Below, piece after piece: positions 53,836 through 63,444 of a stretch of 64,000 nucleotides of DNA; position 1 is the first letter of the stretch, and each line of letters opens with the position of its first letter. The notes under the pieces were generated by a model, which was not told the origin of the DNA, searched no databases, and was given only the letters and a program-made list of their open reading frames with translations. Position numbers and translations under genes: made by a program. Source of the stretch: an uncultured archaeon (GTDB lineage: Archaea > Halobacteriota > Methanosarcinia > Methanosarcinales > Methanoperedenaceae); NCBI GenBank assembly GCA_902386205.1, contig CABMIH010000053.1:1-64000 (forward strand). The letters are read 5' to 3'.

Positions 53836-56067
53836 TTATGTTTTTACTATTTTATACCAGTCGCATACCAGGCACGTATCATGTTTTTGGGCTTGTGTAC
53901 CCTGTACTTTCCCTCCGCAGAAAGTTCCTGCCACCTTCCAGCATTCCTTTCCTTTTTCTGGATAAGAGGGACATATACCCAGTTCTCCTGCCTTGCTTCC
54001 GCCTTTCTCCCTCCCGCATTTCATGAATTCCCAGCAGTTCTTAACGTGATTTTTTTCTATCTGTTTTTTCTTGCCTTTAGTTTTCTCTTCGGGTTTTGCA
54101 GGTTTTCCCCCCATTTCCGCCGGTTTCTTTTCAACCATTTCCATCTTTTTTATTTCCTGCACTGCCGGTTTCTCTTCATCCCTTTGAATTTGTCCAGAAG
54201 TATCCGATTTTGATCTGCCTTTCAATTTCACGACATCTTCCTGCAGCTTATCGGACAATTCCGCAAGTTTCTGTGCAGACATTACAAGCTCCTCCATCGA
54301 CGAAGTCTGCTCTTCCGCAGCAGCCGAAGCTTCCTGGGTGGCGGCTGCGGATTCCTCGCTGATAGTGGATACATCTTCAACAGTGGCTGATATCTCTTCT
54401 ACAGACACGGATTGTTCTTCAGAGGCTGCGGCGATCTCCTGCACCATGGTGGCCACTTCCGCGGCAGCTTTTACTATGCGATCTATGGCAGTGACAGCCG
54501 TCTCAACTGTCCCCGCCCCCTCGGTGACGGTCCTTGTGCCTTTGTCCATGCTCTCAACCGCCTGTTTTGTCCCGTGCTGGATCTCTTTTATCAGTTCGGT
54601 GATCGTACCAGCTGCACTTCTTGATTCTTCCGCAAGTTTCCTGACCTCGTCTGCCACCACTGCAAAACCCCGGCCATGATCCCCTGCCCGTGCGGCCTCG
54701 ATCGCTGCGTTCAGGGCAAGAAGGTTCGTCTGGTCCGCGATAGCGGTTATCACACCTATTATCTCGCCAATTTTCTGTGATTTTGTATCAAGTTCTTTTA
54801 TGACCCTGGATGATGTGTCAACTGTCATCTGAATCTCGGTCATCCTCTTCAATACCTCTTTGGACATGCCGCCCACTTCCTGTGCGGTCTTATCTGCGGC
54901 ATCGGCGCCTTCAGCCGCTTTCTGGGAATTGGCTGAAACCTGCTGGATGCTTTCCGACATCTCTTTCATGGCCCTGCTGATCTCAGCCATCTTGGAGGCC
55001 TGCTGGCTTACGCCCTGTGAGATATCCTGGGATGTGTTTGATATTTGCTCAGTAGCGGCTTTCATCTCCTCGCTTGAAGCCGAGAGCTCAAGCGCTACAT
55101 CGGCGACCTTCCTGGAAGCATAAAGCATGGTATCCACGGGCTTTGTGACAGAACGGGAGGCATATATTCCTATGGCAAGGCATGTTATTATCGTTATCAG
55201 GGATAGCACCGTTACAGTCGCTTTGGCCGTTGAGCTCATTTTCTGGGTTTCCGCTCTCACCACAGATTCGTCGGCTATGGCATCGGTTATGAATTCAGCC
55301 ACTATCGGCTCTATCTCATGGACTTTATTTGTAAACTCCGCTTTCTTTGAAATGATCTGGGAATCTATATTTACGAGCTTGTCAAAAGTTGAAACATACA
55401 CAAGGAGCTTGTTATTAATGGTATCTTTGGCGTTTTGTGACAGCTTGCTTGCAGCAATGCGGTCCCTGAGTATTTTTTCATTATCATGCAGTATCTTCTG
55501 GTTATCTGCCCCCCCGCGCAGAATATAATTTTTTTCATCCCGCCGCAGTTCCAGCATACCTGCCATTAACCCGTCATCGTTCTGTTTCTTGATTTCATTT
55601 TCAACATCACGGGCCGCTGTAAGAAGTTCCCCCTGGAGCCCCGAGTTCTCATCCAGTCCTTTTGTTTTTGTAAGCTGGGCAACTTCGAGGAACGGTTTTT
55701 CATATTCCCCAATCAATACTATCACTTTGTCTGCCATCTCCTTTCTTTCAGGAAGGACATCCAGGTTCTTTATATCCCCGGCGTTCTTCTTAACTTCGGC
55801 AGTCGCCGCAGTCACTTTATCAATATAAGATGCATCAAGGCGCACCAGGAAATCTTTCTCCGAGCGCCTTGCCTGGAGCATTTGAGAATTAATTTCATAC
55901 GCCTTTTCTTTTAACGTGACTTCATTTTCCAGTAAGGATTTTGTTTCACTATCAACTGTACCAAGGGTGGTTATGTTCGTTAAGCTCAGGATTATAAGCA
56001 ATATCGTTATAAGCCCGAACACACCCACGAGTTTTTTCCCCAGCGAAATACTCTTTAAATTTATCAT
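53836..56067 (-). CDS. Methyl-accepting chemotaxis protein with HBM-type ectodomain, truncated HAMP and C-terminal seven-Cys domain
   Basis: 743 residues. The helical ectodomain has [30 protein letters not shown] and [16 protein letters not shown] (HBM type). After helix 2 only the first HAMP helix remains ([20 protein letters not shown]); the text then jumps to [14 protein letters not shown], about 45 residues shorter than in MCP 60503. The signalling tip is [21 protein letters not shown] Lys/Glu/Pro linker leads to a final 70-residue seven-Cys domain nearly identical to the protein at 42145. No regulon operator is found upstream; this is the exception among the complete receptors. It is divergent from the UbiA gene. 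Confidence 0.94.
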   Translation of the reverse strand: MINLKSISLGKKLVGVFGLITILLIILSLTNITTLGTVDSETKSLLENEVTLKEKAYEINSQMLQARRSEKDFLVRLDASYIDKVTAATAEVKKNAGDIKNLDVLPERKEMADKVIVLIGEYEKPFLEVAQLTKTKGLDENSGLQGELLTAARDVENEIKKQNDDGLMAGMLELRRDEKNYILRGGADNQKILHDNEKILRDRIAASKLSQNAKDTINNKLLVYVSTFDKLVNIDSQIISKKAEFTNKVHEIEPIVAEFITDAIADESVVRAETQKMSSTAKATVTVLSLITIITCLAIGIYASRSVTKPVDTMLYASRKVADVALELSASSEEMKAATEQISNTSQDISQGVSQQASKMAEISRAMKEMSESIQQVSANSQKAAEGADAADKTAQEVGGMSKEVLKRMTEIQMTVDTSSRVIKELDTKSQKIGEIIGVITAIADQTNLLALNAAIEAARAGDHGRGFAVVADEVRKLAEESRSAAGTITELIKEIQHGTKQAVESMDKGTRTVTEGAGTVETAVTAIDRIVKAAAEVATMVQEIAAASEEQSVSVEEISATVEDVSTISEESAAATQEASAAAEEQTSSMEELVMSAQKLAELSDKLQEDVVKLKGRSKSDTSGQIQRDEEKPAVQEIKKMEMVEKKPAEMGGKPAKPEEKTKGKKKQIEKNHVKNCWEFMKCGREKGGSKAGELGICPSYPEKGKECWKVAGTFCGGKVQGTQAQKHDTCLVCDWYKIVKT

Positions 56068-56242
56068 TTGATCCTCCGTTTTATTGATATTTCCTTCTTT
56101 TTTATTTCATCTTCACAACTGCCAGTAAGTTTTATCAAAAAATAAAAACCCCTAAGTGACTTCATAAACCCAATGATTACAGTTAATGTACATGATTATG
56201 ATAATGAGACTTAACATCTTTATACTATATATTTTTAATGGT

Positions 56243-56315
56243 TTGTAATATTTTAAAGTGGTGCTAAAATTACAACGGCGTTGTAATATTTCAAAGCGGT
56301 TAAAATATTTATAAG
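56243..56315 (+). promoter_or_regulatory. UbiA-gene promoter with palindrome and direct repeats
   Basis: A 20-base direct repeat (TTGTAATATTTTAAAGTGGT at 56243 and, with two changes, at 56281) brackets a palindrome ATTACAAC-GGC-GTTGTAAT at 56269-56287. It ends at an AT-rich TATA candidate (AATATTTATAAGG, near 56304-56315) about 20-30 bases before the ATG at 56335. It also lies in the divergent region of MCP 53836. Confidence 0.6.
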
Positions 56316-56334
56316 GTCTTATTTTTTTATCAGT

Positions 56335-57183
56335 ATGTGTATTGATACACCTACTATAAAACTTTTAAGGGCTTCTGTCCTTGTGGCTTTTTCCGGCGCC
56401 TGCAAATTACACATAGCTTTCCTCTTCCTGGATATCGAACCCAAGGTAACTATCTACCTGGCCGGTTTCCTTGTGATCTATGCAACATACACTTTGGACC
56501 GTGCCACTGGAAGCGAAGAAGATAAGATCAATAAAAAAGAGTTCACATCAGCAAGGAAAGATATAGCCCTTGTTTTTTGCCTTGTTTCTTTAGCTGCAGG
56601 TTCCTGGCTTTTTTTACAGGAAGATCTTCTTTTCATCTCTTTTTTGCCTTTTATTATTGGCTATATCTACAGTAAAGGAATACACATGGGACGGATTTCC
56701 CTGAAACTGAAAGGCAACTTTGGCATGAAGAATTTGACGGTCGCCCTTACATGGAGTTCGATCATTTCCGCGATCGTCCTGCGCTGGGTGAGTATCCCGG
56801 TCGTATTATCGTTTGTTTTCCCCCTCTTCGCAGTTAAAAGTTTTATAAATACAGTGATATACGACTTCAGGGATGTTAAGGGCGATTCCGTGGCAGGAAT
56901 AAAGACCCTGCCCATCTTCCTGGGGGAGGGGACGACTCGATCATTACTCCAGTCCATGCACATCATACTGCACCTGTGGATAGCGATCGCCATGTTCCTG
57001 GGCTTTGTAAGACCGGAAATAACCATGTTCATGACGTTAGGACTCACAGGCCTCATATATACCCGGTTTTATACGAGGGCATCCCAAGAAAACGAATCAA
57101 GGTACAAGAAAATTATGCGGGATGTTATCGTGGACGGGGAATTTATCCTGGCTGTAATTCTTGATGCGATCATATCCTTTTGA
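56335..57183 (+). CDS. UbiA-family prenyltransferase
   Basis: 282 residues with about eight membrane helices. The two prenyl-diphosphate sites are YTLDRATGSEEDKIN near residue 52 and VIYDFRDVKGDSVAGIKTLP near residue 175, an Asp-rich pair as in UbiA enzymes. In archaea such proteins make the DGGGP ether lipid or prenylate quinones and haem. This one is shorter than and different from typical GGGP transferases, so the acceptor is unknown. It overlaps the 3' end of the convergent regulator gene by 14 bases. Confidence 0.85.
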   Translation: MCIDTPTIKLLRASVLVAFSGACKLHIAFLFLDIEPKVTIYLAGFLVIYATYTLDRATGSEEDKINKKEFTSARKDIALVFCLVSLAAGSWLFLQEDLLFISFLPFIIGYIYSKGIHMGRISLKLKGNFGMKNLTVALTWSSIISAIVLRWVSIPVVLSFVFPLFAVKSFINTVIYDFRDVKGDSVAGIKTLPIFLGEGTTRSLLQSMHIILHLWIAIAMFLGFVRPEITMFMTLGLTGLIYTRFYTRASQENESRYKKIMRDVIVDGEFILAVILDAIISF

Positions 57184-57952
57184 TCTCTTTTGCTTTTGAG
57201 AGAAAATGATCGAACAGATCCTCACCCCACTTTATGGCCGAACTGTCAGAGCTTTCAAGGTCTTTCTGGGAATCGTACCCCCCGTTCTTAAAGAAGAGCG
57301 ATAAAGAAAAAAAACAATTCGTGACCGTGCCTGCAACTTTAATATCCTCATCAGAAACATACAATCGCTGGCCTGGAAAGCTTAATGTTTTCCTCATCGT
57401 CTCAAGATAATCGTTTTTTGCCCTGTTGAAAACGTCCCTTGTCAGGATCAGGGAAGTCTCGGCTCCGCCCATTGCAAGCTGCAGGAAGAAAGGGGGATAC
57501 TGGGGATGGAATATAGGCGAAACACCTTTGATATGCTTAGATTTTATGAGGGCCTCGACGAATTCCCTGTGGGGCTCAAATATTTCGCTCATTTTGCTTT
57601 CGATCAGAGTGGAGTTCTCAAGCTCATATATCCTGTTCAACAGGTATTGCGGGATAGCTTTGATCTCATGGTCAGTCCAGAAATCCTCATATTTTTCGAC
57701 TATATCTATCGTCCTGGAAAATGAATTAAAAACCTCTGCGATTATCATCCCTATTTCAGTGAGTGCATAAGTCTTACCCTCCTGCCGGACCAGGTTCACT
57801 TCTTCCAGCTTCCTTATCTGCGGGATCATTCCTGCAGAAGTTACTTCAAGAGATTTCCTTATCTCTTCTAATGTTTTCGGGCCGTCTCTCAGGAAAATAA
57901 GAAGGCTTTCCCTTTTCCTGGAATGTGTAATGGCTCCTATCAGTTTACTCAT
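57170..57952 (-). CDS. Winged-helix regulator with FilR1 (DUF1724) sensor domain
   Basis: 260 residues. Residues 1-70 are an ArsR/TrmB-like winged helix (LLIFLRDGPKTLEEIRKSL, VTSAGMIPQIRKLEE, VRQEGKTYALTEIG). The remaining part (YLLNRIYELENSTLIESKMSE, HPQYPPFFLQLAMGGAETSL, RLYVSDEDIKVAGTVTN) matches the methanogen FilR1/DUF1724 domain. These regulators are nearly confined to methanogenic and related archaea. Possible targets are the adjacent palindrome-bearing promoter of the UbiA gene or the receptors; not shown. Confidence 0.87.
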   Translation of the reverse strand: MSKLIGAITHSRKRESLLIFLRDGPKTLEEIRKSLEVTSAGMIPQIRKLEEVNLVRQEGKTYALTEIGMIIAEVFNSFSRTIDIVEKYEDFWTDHEIKAIPQYLLNRIYELENSTLIESKMSEIFEPHREFVEALIKSKHIKGVSPIFHPQYPPFFLQLAMGGAETSLILTRDVFNRAKNDYLETMRKTLSFPGQRLYVSDEDIKVAGTVTNCFFSLSLFFKNGGYDSQKDLESSDSSAIKWGEDLFDHFLSKAKEIKRI

Positions 57953-58072
57953 CGTTTTTACCTTCCTGGGATTTTAGCATATCATTCCTACCCTGATTAC
58001 TCTTTGAAGATTCTTATCTACGAGTATTAATATAGTTTTCTGAAAAATCTCTAACTTTGAAATTTTTTTAAT

Positions 58073-59947
58073 TCATGCGATATTTTCTTGTACAGTTCCG
58101 TGGTTTAATCTTGCTACCTCTGCCTGCAAATCCAGGGACAGGCCTGCCAGCTCCTGGGCCGCCTTCACCAGGTTTTCCATGGATGCCGCCTGTTCTTCCA
58201 CGGCAGCCGAAGCTTCCTGTGTGGCTGCTGCCGATTCTTCGCTGATCGTGGAGACATCCTCGACCGAAGCTGAAATTTCCTCGATGGAAACCGATTGTTC
58301 TTCTGCGGTTGCTGCGATTTCCTGGATCATGGTAGCGACATTTCCAGTAGCTTTGACGATGCGGTCAACAGCGGCGGCAGTATTCTGTATGGTGCCTGCG
58401 CCTTCACTCACTTTTTTCGTACCTTTATCCATGCTTTCAACAGCATTCTTTGTGCCATTCTGGACCTCTTTTATCAATCCGGTAATCCTGTTGGCTGCCT
58501 CCCTTGATTCCTCGGCAAGTTTCCTTACTTCGTCAGCCACCACTGAAAAACCCCTTCCATGCTCTCCTGCCCGCGCAGCCTCGATGGCAGCGTTCAGGGC
58601 AAGCATGTTCGTCTGGTTTGCGATATTGGTTATCACATCGGTAATCTCCCCTATGGTATGGGACTTGCTTTCAAGCTCTTTTATCAGGACCGCAGAGCCA
58701 TCCACTGTCAACTGGATCTCGGTCATCTTACTCAAAACTTCACCTGACATCCCGCCCACTTCCTGTGCGGTCTTTTCCGCCACTTCCGCCCCCTCAGCCG
58801 CTTTCTGGGAATTGGCCGCCACCTGCTGCACGCTCTCTGACATCTCTTTCATGGTCCTTGTTATCTCTGCCATCTTCTGGGCCTGCTGGCTTACACCCGC
58901 AGCTATATCCTGGGTCGTGCCTGAGATTTGCCCGGTTGAGTTTTTCATCTCCTCATTCGAGTTTGAAAGCTCCTGCGCCACACTGGCAACTTTACCTGAA
59001 GCATGAAGCATGCTGTTCACAGACCTTGTGATGGAACGGTAGATGTAAATGCTGGTACCGGCGCCTGTTAAGATCGCAACCACCGCAAGTGCGAGAACCG
59101 CCATTCTTGAAGCGCTGTTGGATTGAGCCATCGCATCCATGCCGTTCGCCCTGTGAACCTGTGAATCCTGTACTATGCCTGCGACAAGAGTATCTATCTG
59201 GCTGGCCTGGTTAACGATCCCCTCTTCTTTTTTTCCTTCTTCAAGGGATAAGCTTACAAATTTATCAAAAGCGGCAAGGTACTGGTCAAGTTTTGAGATG
59301 GTCTGCTTTTTATCATCGGCAGATGCCCTGGATGCTGTTACGCTCTTTTTTGCACTCTGGATGGCATCCCGTACTTTAGCCTGGTAAGCAACATCCTTTC
59401 GGATCACAAAGTTCTTCTCATGTCTCCTTGCTTCAAGGAGCGAAGCAAGGGCATCGGTATTGTTATTCTTTTTTATTCCAGCCTCGGCATCCCGCGCCAG
59501 GTTTATAAGATCCCCGTTCAATCCTTCCATTTCTGTCAGGCCGATCTGCTTCTGTAATGAAACAAGTTCAAGGAAATTATTCTCATATCCTGTTATCAAA
59601 ACGAGAATATTATTGGCATCGTCTTTATTTTTCTGCTCCACATCCAGTTTTTGTATTTCTGCAACATCATTTTTAATTCCATCAACAGAAGACTTTACTT
59701 TGTCCACATACTGGAGGTCGCTTCGCATCAGGAAATTTTTCTCATCGCGCCTTGCCTGGAGGAGTTTGATGTTTATATCGTCCGCTTTTTTCTCCAGTGC
59801 CACATCGTTATCAAACAGGCTTTTTGTTACTTCTTCCATTGAACCCAGTTTTGTAAGGCTCAGTGCTGCAACTATTATAAGTAAAAGGATCACAAAGCCA
59901 AATCCGCATACCAGTTTCCTGCCAAGGGATATGCCGTGATGATGCAT
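58073..59947 (-). CDS. Methyl-accepting chemotaxis protein, HBM-type ectodomain, truncated HAMP
   Basis: 624 residues. The helical ectodomain has [19 protein letters not shown] and [18 protein letters not shown], very similar to MCP 60503, so the pair arose by duplication. After helix 2, only [20 protein letters not shown] remains of HAMP before [14 protein letters not shown], like MCP 53836. Signalling tip [20 protein letters not shown] is preceded by ITNIAN rather than the usual ITNIAD. No C-terminal Cys domain. It follows cheW (59953) by five bases and closes the operon from the promoter at 62804. Confidence 0.94.
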   Translation of the reverse strand: MHHHGISLGRKLVCGFGFVILLLIIVAALSLTKLGSMEEVTKSLFDNDVALEKKADDINIKLLQARRDEKNFLMRSDLQYVDKVKSSVDGIKNDVAEIQKLDVEQKNKDDANNILVLITGYENNFLELVSLQKQIGLTEMEGLNGDLINLARDAEAGIKKNNNTDALASLLEARRHEKNFVIRKDVAYQAKVRDAIQSAKKSVTASRASADDKKQTISKLDQYLAAFDKFVSLSLEEGKKEEGIVNQASQIDTLVAGIVQDSQVHRANGMDAMAQSNSASRMAVLALAVVAILTGAGTSIYIYRSITRSVNSMLHASGKVASVAQELSNSNEEMKNSTGQISGTTQDIAAGVSQQAQKMAEITRTMKEMSESVQQVAANSQKAAEGAEVAEKTAQEVGGMSGEVLSKMTEIQLTVDGSAVLIKELESKSHTIGEITDVITNIANQTNMLALNAAIEAARAGEHGRGFSVVADEVRKLAEESREAANRITGLIKEVQNGTKNAVESMDKGTKKVSEGAGTIQNTAAAVDRIVKATGNVATMIQEIAATAEEQSVSIEEISASVEDVSTISEESAAATQEASAAVEEQAASMENLVKAAQELAGLSLDLQAEVARLNHGTVQENIA

Positions 59948-59952
59948 AGGTC

Positions 59953-60471
59953 TCAGGCTGCGGCTTCCTGGACCGCCTCCCTGGATATGGTGTGGATGCT
60001 ATGCAGTTCGTCGGCCCCAAGAACCTTTCCCATGTTGAGGAGGATCAAAAGCCTGTTATCCAGCTTTCCCACGCCGAGGACATACTCGGTGCCTATCTTG
60101 CTTGCGATTACGGCAGGCGCAGGCTCAACGTTCTTTTCCTGCAGGCGGATGACCTCGCTCACGGCATCTACAACGAACCCCATCACGGTATCGCCTATGT
60201 TGGCCACTATGATCCTTGTGTTCTCGTCCTGTTCCTTGCTTTCCATGCCCATTACTACATTGAGGTTGATCACTACGATGATCTTTCCCCTGAGGTTGAT
60301 CACGCCCCTGATGTATCCCGGCGCCTGCGGGATCTTTGTGATATTTGTCATGCGGATTATCTCCTGCACGTTCATTATCTCAACGCCGAATTCTTCGCTG
60401 CCTATGTTAAAAACAACGAGCTGTAGCTCGCCGTCCGCCACGCGGGTTTCATTTTCCTTTTTATCTGTCAT
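59953..60471 (-). CDS. cheW: Receptor-kinase coupling protein CheW (copy 1)
   Basis: 172 residues. CheW-type beta-barrel sequence [44 protein letters not shown] and [18 protein letters not shown] links receptors to CheA. ATG 60471 is chosen for its SD (GGAAGGAAG) and because it avoids overlap with MCP 60503; a 19-codon longer frame exists. Nearly identical to CheW copy 2 at 62910, with changes mostly at the ends. Confidence 0.95.
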   Translation of the reverse strand: MTDKKENETRVADGELQLVVFNIGSEEFGVEIMNVQEIIRMTNITKIPQAPGYIRGVINLRGKIIVVINLNVVMGMESKEQDENTRIIVANIGDTVMGFVVDAVSEVIRLQEKNVEPAPAVIASKIGTEYVLGVGKLDNRLLILLNMGKVLGADELHSIHTISREAVQEAAA

Positions 60472-60502
60472 GTAAATCTTCCTTCCTTTATCTCCTTTCA
60501 TG

Positions 60503-62689
60503 TCAGGTATTTTTCTTGAAAACTTCACAGGTCATGCAGTTGTGCAATTTCGCTTCCGCATCACCCTGTTTTATACCTCCGCACCATGTCCCCTCTATCA
60601 GCCAGCAACGTGTTTCTTTGGAGTTATATGCAGGGCACTTCTGCTGGATCTCATTTTTGCATTTCTTAATATCCCAGCAGCGGATGAACTCGTCTGCGGA
60701 TTTTAGCACAAAGCGCGATGCAGCCATCTGCAGTTCCTCGGAAAGTAGCGCGAGATCCTGGGCAGCTTTCACAAGCTGATCCATCGATGCGGCCTGCTCC
60801 TGTGCCGCTGCCGAAGCCTCCTCTGTGCCTGCCGCTGATTCCTGGCTTATGGCCGAAACTTCTTCTACCGAAGCCGTCACTTCCTCAACAGAGGCGGATT
60901 GCTCCTCTGATGCCGCCGCTATCTCCTGGATCATGTTGGAAACATCCCCTGCCGCTTTGACGACATGGTTGATGGATAAAGCGGCGTTCTCAATGTTTTT
61001 GGAACCTTCACCTACGGTTTTCGTGCCTTTCTCCATGCTCTCGACAGCTTTCTTTGTCCCCTGCTGCACCTCTTTTATAAGCTCTGTGATCTGGTTCGCC
61101 GCGCTTCTTGATTCCTCGGCAAGTTTTCGCACCTCGTCTGCCACCACAGCGAAACCCCTGCCGTGCTCGCCTGCCCGTGCGGCCTCGATGGCTGCGTTCA
61201 GGGCAAGGAGGTTGGTCTGGTCGGCAATATTGGTTATCACGCTTATGATCTCGCCTATCTTCTGGGACTTGCCGTCAAGTTCTTTTATTACTACAGCGGA
61301 GTCATCCACAGTAGTCTGGATCTCACCCATCTTGTTCGCCAGTTCGATTGATATCGTGCCGACTTCCTGGGCCGTCTTATTGGCACCCGCTGCACCTTCG
61401 GCCGCTTTCTGGGAATTGGCCGCCACCTGCTGCACGCTCTCTGACATCTCTTTCATGGCTCTTGCGATTTCCGCCATCTTGGAAGCCTGCTGGCTCACGC
61501 CTTTGGCAATATCCTGTGTTGTGGTGGATACCTGGTCTGTGGCGGCTTTCATCTCCTCGCTTGATGCCGAGAGGTCCTGGGCCGTCGAGGAGACTTTGAC
61601 CGAGGACTCCTGCACTTTGCCAAGGACGTTTTTTAAATTCTCGGTCATGGACCCGATGGCAACTGAAAGCTGTCCCACTTCGTCTTTGGATTCGTTTTTC
61701 ACCTGTACCGTGAGGTCTCCTTCCGCGACTTTTTTGGAGACCCGGAGCATGCTGTCCACAGGTCTTGTAATGGAGCGGGAAATATAGATACCTGCACCAA
61801 GCCCGGCTATGATTGCTATTATTGATAGCACGATAACTGTCATTTTAGAGACCCGGTTAGAAGATGCCATTGCCTCTATGTCGGCAGCCCTCAGGTCCCT
61901 GGCATCTGTTACAATTCCTGCAACCACGGTATCTATCTGGCGCGCAATATTTACAAGTTCTTCCTCTTTTTTATCCCTTGATGAGGATATGCTGACAAAA
62001 TTATCAAAAGTGGCTACGTACTTGTCAAGCTTTGAATTGATCTGGGCTTTCATCTCGGCTGAGGCTTTGCCTTTGGAAACGCTATTTTTTGCACTGTCGA
62101 TAGCATCATGAACTTTAACCTGGTAAGACACATCCTTTCGGATCACATAGTTTTTCTCATGCCTTCTTGCTTCAAGAAGGAGCGTAAGCCCGTCTGTGCT
62201 ACCGGCCTTTTTCAGGTCAACCTCTGCATCGCGCGCCAGGTTTATCAGCTCCCCGTTTATCGCTTCCATTTCCTGTAAACCGATCTTCTTTTGCAGGTCA
62301 ACGATCTCAAGGAAAGTATTCTCGTAACCTGAAGCCATAGCTAAAATACTGTTCGCATCATCCTTTGTTTTCTGGCTCACATCCAGTTCCTGGATATCTG
62401 CTACATCGTTCCTGATACCGCTAACCGAGACTTTTACCTTATCTGCATACTGGAGGTCGCCGCGCATCAGGAAATTTTTCTCATCACGCCTTGCCTGCAA
62501 AAGGTTGATATTGATATCATCCGCTTTTTCAGTGAGGTTCACCTCGTTATCAAGCAGACTATTTGTTCCGGTTTCCATTGAACCAAGTTTTGTGATGCTC
62601 AATGCGGCTACTATTATCAGCAAAAGGATAACGAGCATGAAACCACCTATCAGTTTCTTGCCCAACGACATGTCTTTTATACTAATCAT
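60503..62689 (-). CDS. Methyl-accepting chemotaxis protein with HBM-type ectodomain, full HAMP and C-terminal seven-Cys domain
   Basis: 728 residues. Helical ectodomain ([37 protein letters not shown]), helix 2, a complete HAMP ([38 protein letters not shown]), signalling tip [20 protein letters not shown], and a C-terminal seven-Cys domain ([29 protein letters not shown]) with a shorter first loop than at 42145 and 53836. First gene of a receptor-cheW-receptor operon. Promoter at 62804-62833. Confidence 0.95.
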   Translation of the reverse strand: MISIKDMSLGKKLIGGFMLVILLLIIVAALSITKLGSMETGTNSLLDNEVNLTEKADDININLLQARRDEKNFLMRGDLQYADKVKVSVSGIRNDVADIQELDVSQKTKDDANSILAMASGYENTFLEIVDLQKKIGLQEMEAINGELINLARDAEVDLKKAGSTDGLTLLLEARRHEKNYVIRKDVSYQVKVHDAIDSAKNSVSKGKASAEMKAQINSKLDKYVATFDNFVSISSSRDKKEEELVNIARQIDTVVAGIVTDARDLRAADIEAMASSNRVSKMTVIVLSIIAIIAGLGAGIYISRSITRPVDSMLRVSKKVAEGDLTVQVKNESKDEVGQLSVAIGSMTENLKNVLGKVQESSVKVSSTAQDLSASSEEMKAATDQVSTTTQDIAKGVSQQASKMAEIARAMKEMSESVQQVAANSQKAAEGAAGANKTAQEVGTISIELANKMGEIQTTVDDSAVVIKELDGKSQKIGEIISVITNIADQTNLLALNAAIEAARAGEHGRGFAVVADEVRKLAEESRSAANQITELIKEVQQGTKKAVESMEKGTKTVGEGSKNIENAALSINHVVKAAGDVSNMIQEIAAASEEQSASVEEVTASVEEVSAISQESAAGTEEASAAAQEQAASMDQLVKAAQDLALLSEELQMAASRFVLKSADEFIRCWDIKKCKNEIQQKCPAYNSKETRCWLIEGTWCGGIKQGDAEAKLHNCMTCEVFKKNT

Positions 62690-62803
62690 TATACACCTGT
62701 TTCCTCATTTCTAACGTCCTTAAGGCATTTTTCACTTATCAGGAACACAAAAATGTGCTAACCTGCCGTTTTTCCCTTTTAAGATTGAAAACAATTTCAC
62801 CCC

Positions 62804-62833
62804 AATATATAGAAATTTGTGAAAAAGGTGTGA
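62804..62833 (-). promoter_or_regulatory. Promoter with TGTGA-N6-TGTGA operator for the MCP-cheW-MCP operon
   Basis: AATATATAG (plus, 62804-62812), five bases, TGTGA at 62818 and 62829. About 115 bases upstream of the ATG of MCP 60503. Confidence 0.76.
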
Positions 62834-62909
62834 ACTTTTTACAAAAGACGATAAAACCGGGAAACCGTCAGGAAATAAGGAAAAGAGGAAAAAGGAGGAA
62901 AGGGTGGCG

Positions 62910-63434
62910 CTATGTAGCTGCTACCCCTGCCGCATCGTTGGAAATACTCTGGATGCTGTGCAATTCATTTGCGCCAAGCACCTTGCCCAGGTTAAGGAGG
63001 ATAAGGAGCCTGTTGTCCAGCTTGCCCACGCCAAGGACATATTCCGTGCCTATCCTGCTTGCGATAACAGCAGGCGCGGGCTCAACGTTCTTTTCAGGCA
63101 GCCTGATGACCTCGCTTACCGAGTCCACAACGAACCCCATCACGGTTTCACCAATGCTTGCAACTATGATGCGTGTGTTCTCATCCTGTTCCTTGCTTTC
63201 CATGCCCATTACTACATTGAGGTTAATCACTACGATGATCTTTCCCCTGAGGTTGATTATACCCCTGATGTACCCGGGAGCCTGCGGGATCCTTGTGATA
63301 TTGGTCATGCGGATGATCTCCTGCACGTTCATTATTTCAACGCCGAACTCCTCGCTGCCTATGGTAAAAACGACGAGCTGGAGCTCGCCGTTCGCTGTCG
63401 TTTCTGCTTTTACTGCCGTGTCCTGTTCTGCCAT
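62910..63434 (-). CDS. cheW: Receptor-kinase coupling protein CheW (copy 2)
   Basis: 174 residues with the same CheW segments as copy 1 ([51 protein letters not shown]). ATG 63434 follows AGGAGGAAGAAC; the 11-codon longer frame would overlap the upstream receptor. The two copies may serve different receptor arrays or arise only from duplication of a receptor-cheW unit. Confidence 0.95.
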   Translation of the reverse strand: MAEQDTAVKAETTANGELQLVVFTIGSEEFGVEIMNVQEIIRMTNITRIPQAPGYIRGIINLRGKIIVVINLNVVMGMESKEQDENTRIIVASIGETVMGFVVDSVSEVIRLPEKNVEPAPAVIASRIGTEYVLGVGKLDNRLLILLNLGKVLGANELHSIQSISNDAAGVAAT

Positions 63435-63444
63435 GTTCTTCCTC

